NCBI GenBank assembly: GCA_025766275.1
Contig: JAFKAC010000033.1
Location: 589,501-653,500, forward strand
Origin: Lactarius indigo
Lineage: Eukaryota; Basidiomycota; Agaricomycetes; Russulales; Russulaceae
DNA length: 64,000 nucleotides
Reading direction: 5' to 3'
Below, piece after piece: positions 56,445 to 64,000 of this stretch. Position 1 is the first letter of the stretch. Every line of letters begins with the position of its first letter. Under the pieces are notes generated by a model. The model had not been told where the DNA came from. It searched no databases and saw only the letters and a list, made by a program, of their open reading frames with translations. The position numbers and the translations under genes were made by a program.

Positions 56445-58493
56445 ATGTCAGTCTCTTCTTCAACCTTCCTCACCCTACCAGTGGAAATCATACTCGCGAT
56501 CTTGGAGGACTGTGAATACCAGGAGATACTGGCCTGCAAGCTCGTACGTTTGCACATATTTTACTTCTCCACATTTATCCTCACATTCGCCCCGGGAATA
56601 GACATGCCGACGCATGTATGATACCATCTCTGGGTCTATTAGCCTTCGCTATTTACTAGAGCTCGCAGCCAATGGCATGCGAGACGACCATCGTTCCTCC
56701 CTAGGGAAAGTCCAGCGCTTGAACCTACTCGCGGAACACGAAACCGCGTGGCGCACCTTGTCTTGGTCAGACAACACTTCCATAAGCTCGCTCGACGGCT
56801 GGGGAGAACCCGTCTCTGTGTCCGGGAATATCATCGCCTTCCGCAATGCGCGTGCGAAGCCCGACGCGTCCTCTGAAGAACTCCTCTTACTCCGTGCGCC
56901 ATCGAAACTGCGCAACGTTCAGACGAAACGTTGGGTGGTCCAGCTCCCGCAAGATACCCAGGATGTCTGTATTAGCTCTGCGCAGGATTTGCTCGTATAT
57001 CGGTGCGGGTATGTCATCGGTCCTTTTCCTCTACACCGTCATTTTCACCAACAGTGGCCATCTAGCACCAAATCATTTCATTTCTGCTCCCTTTCGACAG
57101 GAGAAAAGCACCCTCTGGTCCAACACTCCGGCACTTTCGAGGCCTCCAATAGCTGGGGATACCGCGTCGGAAGTATGCGCGTCTATGGAGACAGCTTTGC
57201 CATAGCATCTGGGCAAGGCTTGTACATATCGACATGGAACTGGAAGTCCGGAGGGCATGAATCAGATTTCGTGCGTACTTTCGCTCAAATGATGTATGAC
57301 TATCAACTCAGCTGAGTATACACCAATTAGATGGCGTCGCTCCAACATTCCACCTTTGACTTTTTGGACGAACATCACATCCTATTTCCGAGTTCGATCG
57401 ATGATAGCATTTATGTATACGACACCCGTGCCATGCCACCAATGAACTCGAGGCGCCAAAAGTCGAAGGGAACGCACTGCTTTGAAATATCCATGCCCAG
57501 GTTCTTGGGTAGTCACGCCGCGTGCAGTATCAACCTTCGCTGCAACTCGCTCTCTGTAGGCCAAGACGCGTCGCCTGCCTCATTCCATGCGGACCCCCGT
57601 CAGCGCATGGTGACACTGCTGATCACCGCGAGCCCCAACCCGACGGGAGCGCATGGTCATCCGCGTCGAGGACAATGCGAAATGCATGCGAGAGCAAGCG
57701 CGCTCCTCGCATGGACGAAGACGCACCCGGCACCGCCAAACGCAAGCGTTGTCGTACCGTGGTCAGCGTGGGGACCCGCAGCCGCGCGGGTCGTCGTGCC
57801 ACGGGTAGACGACACAACGTTGTGCGCATCCAAGTCCAAGTTCCTCGGAAGTGGCATGCGTGTGATCACTCCGCCGTCCTCGCGCAGCGACGGCACATCC
57901 GTCGTCACCGTGATGGACTATCACCCTGCACGCGTCTTTCGCGGCCTCCGAACCGAAAAGCAGCGACGCCACAACAGTCACACATACCGGACCGCTCCGA
58001 CCCAGATGCATGGGACCGTCGCGGTGGTAGACCCCGAACGGGACAACAGCAAACAAGAACCCACTATCAATTCCAGGTCGCGATCCAAGAGTTTACCTCT
58101 CCCTTCTGTGCGCACTCTACCTTCACCCCACAGGTCTCATGAAACTAATTAGCATGACCCCCCAGTTTACCAGCAGTCCTGGCGTACGCGGAATGTCCGT
58201 GACAGACGTGATAAAACACCTTGTGTTTGGTGGATGGAACGGCTCTCCACAGCCGAGGGTGCGAGCACCTGCAGTCAAAAAGCTGCAATTTCTTGAAAAG
58301 GATATACTGCTCCCTCAAGAACTGCAGCTTGACAATACCCGACCAGTTTTCGATGTGCTGTGCGAAGATGCGGTCATGTTTTATACTGTACGTCAACCTC
58401 TGGAGTACCTATCAATTTGCGACTCACGCATCCGTCCTGCAGCTTGTTCCCGGGCGCAACACAATCCAACACGCACATTGGTACACTTTTTAG
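56445..58493 (+). CDS. F-box protein, copy 2
   Basis: Paralog of copy 1. Exons 56445-56543, 56602-57008, 57066-57270, 57331 to about 58130, then sequence in a new frame to 58387, and 58443-58493. F-box: FLTLPVEIILAILEDCEYQE joined to ACKLTCRRMYDTI. Shared blocks: VSVSGNIIAF, YISTWNWKSGGHESDF, FDFLDEHHILFPSS, VFDVLCEDAVMFYT and the last exon LVPGRNTIQHAHWYTF. Between about 58050 and 58150 the frame must change (copy 1 has no intron there). I found no convincing intron, so either an unusual splice or a one-base indel is present. If an indel, this copy is a recent pseudogene. Start ATG 56445 chosen by alignment with copy 1. Confidence 0.75.
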
Positions 58494-58684
58494 AAACCTT
58501 TACACGTTATACTTCTCAAAGAAAAACTACACAATGCAGCAAAGCGCACTTGCATAATACATAAACTAGAATTGTAGCCCTCATCCACATGCATTACATC
58601 CTGTACTATCACTTCACATTCATATCGGTGACAATGCACTATTCATCTTACAATTGCATGCTCTGAAAAGGGCACCAAAATACG

Positions 58685-60617
58685 TCAAACTCCCAGATAT
58701 GGTGAGTCGGATGTAAAATGACGTACCCTCCCCCTCCCATGTCCTCTCACGTACTCCTTCCCGTGACCCGGGAGTCCCGAGGCTCCTCTTCCTAACTCCG
58801 CATCAGGCTTCTGCACCGCGATGCTGACACGGCGCCCGCGTCCTTGATGCACTCCACATACACCGAAATCTCCCGGGACCGCGGACCTATCTGCCGAAAT
58901 GTGACCCACGTGACCCGCACCGTCCGAAGGGCGGCTCAAGCGCACGGTAACGCGCGGCGGCGGACTGAATGTCTCCGCGGAAGGCGGCACGGGGTTGTGG
59001 TACCGAACGGCACTCGCGTATGCCGCGTCGTGCGGAATGATGTGTGAAGGAGCCTCGACAAGTGGTACTGCACCATATAGCGTCATCGGGTCCGCGGTGA
59101 TGGGGAACGCAAGCGGGCAGGGCTGCTCGCCAGCGTACGGTGCTCGTATGAAGGGCGTCTGCGGCTGTGGGACGACAGGCGTTGTTGCATGACCTACGGT
59201 GGGACGCCCACGCGGTTGCGACATCGGCAGCTTATCCACCTGCGGGTGCTTGAGCGGGCATACTTGAGTCGGGTAGCCGCAGCGCGGCCAGGTTAGGCAC
59301 GGTGTGTACTTGATATCTATTGGAGAGGATGGCGTGTGAGAACGGGTGAGAGTGTGTGCATGGTGGACGTACAGGGCACGGTGTCCGCAGGGTGGACGAA
59401 CTTGCATTTGTCGCCAGAGTGTGGGCAGAGGCCTTGGATGTACCCCCAGCAGTGCGCGCTCTGGCTACTGGACGAGCGTACGGCGGTGCCGGGCTCAGCT
59501 ACGGTGGTCACGGTGCCATTGTGTGAGGGATTATAGTTGCCGCCAACGAGCGTCGTCGAGCTGGGTGTCGACCGACCTGACGAGCCGCGATCCGGCGCAG
59601 GCACCCATTCCAACTCGGAATCGTGAATGCTATGTTATTCTATTCAGTCGCGTCATTGCTGTGGAACAGGTGAGAAGCCTACAAGCAGCAATCGTCGCCC
59701 CAGGGACACCACCCACGGTTCAAGGTGAAATGCCGGCACGGCGTCGTCTTGTAAGACATATCGACCTTTCGTGGGACAGTGACCGAGGGATTGGGCACTC
59801 CGTGAGTGTACGTCGCGACGGCCCCAGGGGGTGTTGCAGAGATAGGCCCTTCATGATTATATCGACCTGTGGGAGATGCATTCTTCGGGATGTGCATAGG
59901 AGCGTAAGGAATGGACTGCGTATGTTTCAATCGGGGGGTCGGAGGTGTAGATGGAACTTCAGGCCGTTGGCCACGGGAAGTTTTCGCCAAATTACTCGTC
60001 ACCGTGGCCGTGGTTCCATTGGTGGTGGGAAGGGCATTAGCCATGGTCGGTGGTATCATTCCCAGAGGTGGGAAGTCCAACGGGTCCAAGTCGAGCTGGG
60101 GAATGGGAATAGAGTACTGCTTGCTCATAGCCTGGATCCTAGCCTTCTGCACCTCGACTTGGCTTTCGAGCCACGCGCGATAAAACGCGAGTCCGTCTGT
60201 TGCTACGATAATATCAGCCGTTGCACAAAAAATCTTGTGACGAAGACGGATAGATGCACGCGCGATGAGAAAGTAGCTACCTTGGGCCAGAGCATTCGCA
60301 TCTGAGGTGCCGGACGGAATGGCAGCACTGCAGTTTATATCGCGCGGACCTGGTGCGAGCACTGCGTGTTCGGCAGAGGGACGGGTATCCTGCGCATGGA
60401 CCTTCCCGTCGCCGCACCAACCGCGCGTGCGTTGTTCGGGGGAGGAGAAATATGCCCTTTTGGGGCCCGGGACTGGCGTCGGAGGCGGGGCAACTGAGCC
60501 TTTGAACGAAGTGGAGTAGAAGACATGAGTGGACGTCGAATGTTGGAAGCGACAATTGTTGATCGGACAGTCCTCGCGCGTACCATGTCTACACATTTTA
60601 GCTAGAGGGTATAGCAT
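58685..60617 (-). CDS. Four-finger CCCH zinc-finger protein
   Basis: Three exons on the minus strand: 60617-59683, 59629-59373 and 59316 to about 58685; introns of 53 and 56 nt join in frame. Four CCCH fingers: CRHGTREDCPINNCRFQH (C-x7-C-x4-C-x3-H) at the N-terminus; CRHFTLNRGWCPWGDDC, completed by CFIH across intron 1; CWGYIQGLCPHSGDKC plus KFVH in exon 2; CLTWPRCGYPTQVCPLKH in exon 3. Between fingers 1 and 2 lie a helical segment (FYRAWLESQVEVQKARIQAM) and a Pro/Thr-rich linker. CCCH proteins usually bind RNA. The C-terminal end is uncertain: from about 58925 another frame (WVTFRQIGPRSREISVYVEC) looks more protein-like than the one I followed, so an intron or indel may be missed. Confidence 0.78.
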
Positions 60618-60765
60618 CAGTGTTGTGCGGGCTGGCGCAAAAGTGACGACTCAAACGAACAAATCGGTTTAAACTTGGACTGCATTGTGACAGTAGTTGA
60701 AGGGTGTTTCGGGGGGAGATGATAACTGAGAGATTGGAGCAAGGAAATGAGACGGTCGCCCCCAT

Positions 60766-60775
60766 CTTATATAAA
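60766..60775 (-). promoter_or_regulatory. TATA box of the CCCH gene
   Basis: TTTATATAAG on the minus strand about 150 nt upstream of ATG 60617; a short 5' UTR would result. Confidence 0.45.
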
Positions 60776-60779
60776 TGAG

Positions 60780-61472
60780 CACGAACACAAACGGCCAGGC
60801 CACACCTGCCTGTGGTGGGGTCGATTTAGTATGGCAGCTCGCGTGAGGTGGACAGTGACACAAGTGACTGACTTTGACGATTGTGGCTGGCACACCAGAT
60901 GGCCATTGTTCGCTGGGTGTGGCAAGATTGACACGTGGACAACACAATCTATCAAGAGAACACAGGTTTCGTATCGTGGATAAACGGCAGTTGGGTATCT
61001 AGGAAGCAGAGATTCAACCCCATTGCTTGCGCAGCGACGAGGAGGACGCAAGAGGAATGTCTCGGAGGTTGGAAGCAAGGACTCGGAACCGGGTTTCCGA
61101 GGCGCGGACCGAGTGTGGACCGAGCTGTCCGGATTATGTAACAATGTGAAGTACCGGTCAAACGCTGACGTCCAACTTGAAGTTGGTTTCTCATTCTAAC
61201 CTAGCCGCTACGACTGTATATTCAGTTTCGAATTGGTCCCATCAAATTCCTGAGTCCTGAGTCCTGGGGAAAGTCACAGGCTGCAGTTCTACGAGTCCCG
61301 TGATTCTAAATATCTGGTGTGCACTGGATACAACTATTGAAAATAAGTGCTGTATATGATCCCTGGGAATTAAGGAAACGAGCCCCATTCTCCTCACAAC
61401 TCTATGTTCTTGGTGTATCAAAGGCGTGACTTGGGGTAACCCGCGATGACACAGGAACGAGTCGCGTGATGC
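60780..61472. other. Intergenic region
   Basis: No gene recognised between the CCCH gene promoter and the end of the MDP1-type gene. Ordinary composition. Confidence 0.4.
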
Positions 61473-62509
61473 TCACGGAGTCTTGCCGTCTTGGGCGCTA
61501 CTACTGGCGGACTCGTCGAGAGAGATTTCTGGGTTCCGGCTCCTCCAACTCGCTAAGCCCTTCTCGAAAGTAGCGTTGTCGAGACCGCGAGGAACTAATT
61601 GGAAGGTGACACCTTGGGAAGGCAAGGTATTAAACATCACTCAGATAACTCGGATGTCTGTGAGATAACTCACCTAGGGATTCGACCTCTTTGTTTCGTA
61701 ACTCATCGTCGAAAAATAACTGAGACACGACAATTCATATAAGAGGGAAGAGAAAACGGCGTGAACTGGCCAAGTTACCATCTCAGAATATGAAATCCCC
61801 GTCTTTTTATGCAGTTGTTTGAAATGGGCAATCTTGGAACCTAATCGTAGAGTACCATGTGTTGTGAGTAGTCCGCCGATCAAGTATTGGTTCGGTTCAA
61901 GTACCAACGCACCAGGATATATCTCTTTCTGGTCAAAGAACTTGGTAGCAGGCATGACCCGTGATCCATTGTCTCCGGCCTTCGGGGGTACAAGTAGTAG
62001 AGAGAGAGCTTGGCGAGCGCTTGACGAATGGTCTGCTATTCAGAGGAGTACATGCTATACGCCATAGAGCACTCACAGAGCAGAAGCCGTCGTCCGAGAG
62101 CACGCTGCTATCACGACGCCCGCGGCACGCAATCTATGCAGAATCTGTGGGACGTCATCGTAGAAGGCGACTATGTCACCATATCTAGAGCATCCGACTT
62201 AGATATTGCTTTCCAGAACCTGAACAGGACTGGTAGTACTAGGAGGACGTACTTGTCGTGAACTTCATTTAATGTGTCCCCATCACGCTTCAATGAAGCT
62301 ATAACGGACAAGTGAATGTCAGTGAAATATGCCGGCCCCAGCAAAATTTTGTTGGGTCCCCGCGGAACGTACAGCTAATATGGGTATCGATCCACAATGG
62401 CCAGAGGGTATAACTGCATGGAATATATCAGCCGAGCTTACTGGTAAAAACATCGAAGAACTGACTCCAAATCAAATGCAATGAGCTTCGGAAGTCTGTC
62501 AATGGTCAT
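61473..62509 (-). CDS. MDP1: Magnesium-dependent phosphatase of the MDP1 family (HAD superfamily)
   Basis: Eight exons on the minus strand: 62509-62466, 62413-62373, 62298-62253, 62184-62077, 62019-61913, 61840-61779, 61719-61674 and 61612-61473; introns 52-74 nt, all phases consistent, 197 residues. HAD motif I is FDLDYTLW, split by intron 1, with the nucleophile and acid Asp; WPLWIDTH follows as in MDP1. Motif II is AACSRT. The motif III region has YPGSKIAHF with Lys, then MLFFDDE with the Mg-binding Asp pair. KEIYPG and GVTFQLV also fit the family. The enzyme is a small cytosolic phosphatase acting on phosphotyrosine or sugar phosphates in vitro. The length matches fungal homologues and no key residue is lost. 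Confidence 0.9.
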
Positions 62510-62689
62510 CAGATCTCAAGGTGAAGTGGAGAAGAGCGCCCAAAGCGAACAACCTGTCCATGGGACCGTGAGCATTACGATTCCTCCGAGTCATGTCGCC
62601 CGATTCGGAATATCACGTGGTTCACGGACCGAGTCCGAAATTGTCAAACGCGTACAATACTGTAACCTGGATTCTCTTTCTCTGACGAG
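62510..62689. promoter_or_regulatory. Short divergent intergenic region
   Basis: Only 180 bp separate the start codons of the MDP1-type gene (-) and the LRR gene (+), so both promoters must share or overlap this region. No clear TATA box. Confidence 0.4.
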
Positions 62690-64000
62690 ATGGCCAAAGA
62701 ACCTCTTCTTGATACCAGGAACCCCTGTTACTCTTCCACAGAGTCCGCATCGTCATTCCTCAAGAATATCTCTGGCTCATTCGTTGGCCCACCTGCCTCA
62801 CGCGAGCAATACCTCCTCTCCTTTTTAGCTCGGCTGGTTTATCCCTCTCCTGGGATCGCAGAAGACCTTATTGCCTCTTCGGGTTTTCTGTTATCCCCAT
62901 ACACCCTTTCGAAACGGATTTCTCACACTAGGGCTCCTCCGTCGGATGACGTTTTTGCACCTTTTTCCCCCACTATAGGCGTCCGCCGCTCTTTTCAGTC
63001 GCTGTCACTGCCACTTCCCGATGTGCCCGCTAAGCGTCCGGCATCTCTTTTAAACAATAACGGAGATTCTCGACCTCGTTCGTCTCTTGTTCTTGGGCTA
63101 AGTCTAGGAAAGCGCGAGTATGCATCTCTCTCCTCCCAGTCACCAACCTTCAGCGACCTCTGCGGCTCCTCGAAGCGCATGCGTTCATCCCTAATACTTG
63201 ACCAATCTTCTTTTGAAGTAGCTAAAGCAGACCCATTTGTCAATCTCGCGCATTTGGACAGGTTGTACTCCGCTGATGTAGAGTTGGATGCCCTAGACGC
63301 TAGTCGTGTATCTCCCTCGAACAGCGTCCATTCTCCTGTTCTTGTCCAAGGTTCGTGTTTCCGGTATGGGATTATACAGGTGTCCCGAGTCCAGACCTGG
63401 CACCGTGTGTCCTCGCATATATGCTGTGCCTAGGTTGTCCCACGCGCCACTTCTCATCTCTTGGAGAAGTTTTTTTTTCCCTTCCAGTGCTGACGAAACT
63501 CCTCTTTCAGAGGGTTCTTCTCTGACTCCTAGATATATAGCCTCATTTCGTCCGTCTTCCCAGTTAATCGACCAACTCAAGAAGGAGCTAGCACGGAAAG
63601 GGCTCGAATGCGAAGTCAAATCCTGCAGTTCTGTTAATTTGCAAAGAGTAGTAGATATATTGGCAGATGGCGGTATGACGACTAGCTTGCGCGGATAGTC
63701 ATTTGCTATATTGTGACAGGTCACCTTAACGCGCGTTTACTTGAATTACTGGGTCAATCCCCTATCAGGCGCCTTAACCTCCAGAGTTCCCTCACTGGCC
63801 TCAACCCCTACGAGTTGGATAATGTTCTACAGGGTGCGTAAAGAGCGCGAAGCTACATGTACTTCGTAATATCTTGGCACTCACTAGTGTTTCGAAAACT
63901 ACACACTTTCCGCGCTCTCTCGATACTTGTGCTCGAAGATGTCCCCTTGACGGACGACGATCTCCTGCATATTCACCACCTGCCGAGTCTCGAGGAATTA
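62690..64000 (+). CDS. Leucine-rich-repeat protein, 3' end outside the window
   Basis: Exons 62690-63363, 63488-63672, 63720-63833 and 63888 to beyond 64000. Introns 2 and 3 (47 and 54 nt) are secure by phase; intron 1 (124 nt, GTATGG..TTCCAG) is my best fit. The first exon is Ser/Pro-rich and looks disordered (RSFQSLSLPLPDVPAKRP). The second ends in QLIDQLKKELARKGLECEV. Exons 3 and 4 show leucine-rich repeats: RRLNLQSSLTGLNPYELDNV, ALSILVLEDVPLTDDDL and HIHHLPSLEEL. Such repeats bind other proteins. No F-box seen in this part. Divergent from the MDP1-type gene. Confidence 0.65.

Overview
The window is a repeat-choked stretch of a filamentous fungus genome, most likely an Agaricomycete (Basidiomycota). 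Evidence: about 25 short introns (mostly 47-75 nt) with GTRNGT-type donors, paired F-box paralogs, a Plavaka-type DNA transposon gene with a DUF6698-like neighbour, and chromodomain Ty3/gypsy elements. The species cannot be fixed from sequence alone.

Layout. Positions 1-42183 are almost entirely LTR retrotransposons of three Ty3/gypsy families, nested up to four deep. Family 1: element A (1-5033, +, 5' end outside the window) and element D (28078-36388, -). Family 2: element B (6754-14402, -, complete, target duplication CCATC), element C (25259-28077 plus its split LTR at 16092-16388 and 25107-25258, -), element E (36389-42183, +, 5' end lost) and a solo LTR (24297-24828, duplication ATACT). 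Family 3: element F (16788-23927, -, complete, duplication CACAG). A fragment G (14403-16091, +) is the oldest layer. A tRNA-headed, poly(A)-tailed, SINE-like retroposon of about 1 kb (16389-25093, itself interrupted by F and the solo LTR) sits inside the LTR of C with a 13-15 bp target duplication. Another solo LTR carrying a 15-bp minisatellite (32097-32538, duplication GAAGG) sits in the RNase H of D. A proline-rich minus-strand gene (5034-6365) was cut by element A.

Positions 42184-64000 hold non-LTR sequence: F-box gene 1 (43537-45432, +), a block between AT-rich inverted ends (45747-55868) with a cohesin SCC3/STAG gene fragment, a 12-exon Plavaka transposase gene (48135-51897, -) and a divergent 5-exon DUF6698-like gene (52799-54402, +), then F-box gene 2 (56445-58493, +), a four-finger CCCH zinc-finger gene (58685-60617, -), an 8-exon magnesium-dependent phosphatase gene of the MDP1 family (61473-62509, -) and the start of a leucine-rich-repeat gene (62690-64000, +).

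Main observations. (i) All three LTR families look self-primed: the 10-11 nt just after the 5' LTR is complementary to a site inside the LTR lying 33-34 nt after a TATA-like box, which is where the RNA should start (Tf1-like logic). (ii) All three carry an extra domain after integrase, as a separate ORF in family 1 and fused to pol in families 2 and 3, ending in CCHC zinc knuckles in families 1 and 3. (iii) Every in-frame stop examined in A, B, D and F is TGA, usually at an Arg (CGN) position, and all nine differences between the LTR pairs of B and F are CpG transitions; these elements are young but decayed by a CpG-specific process.
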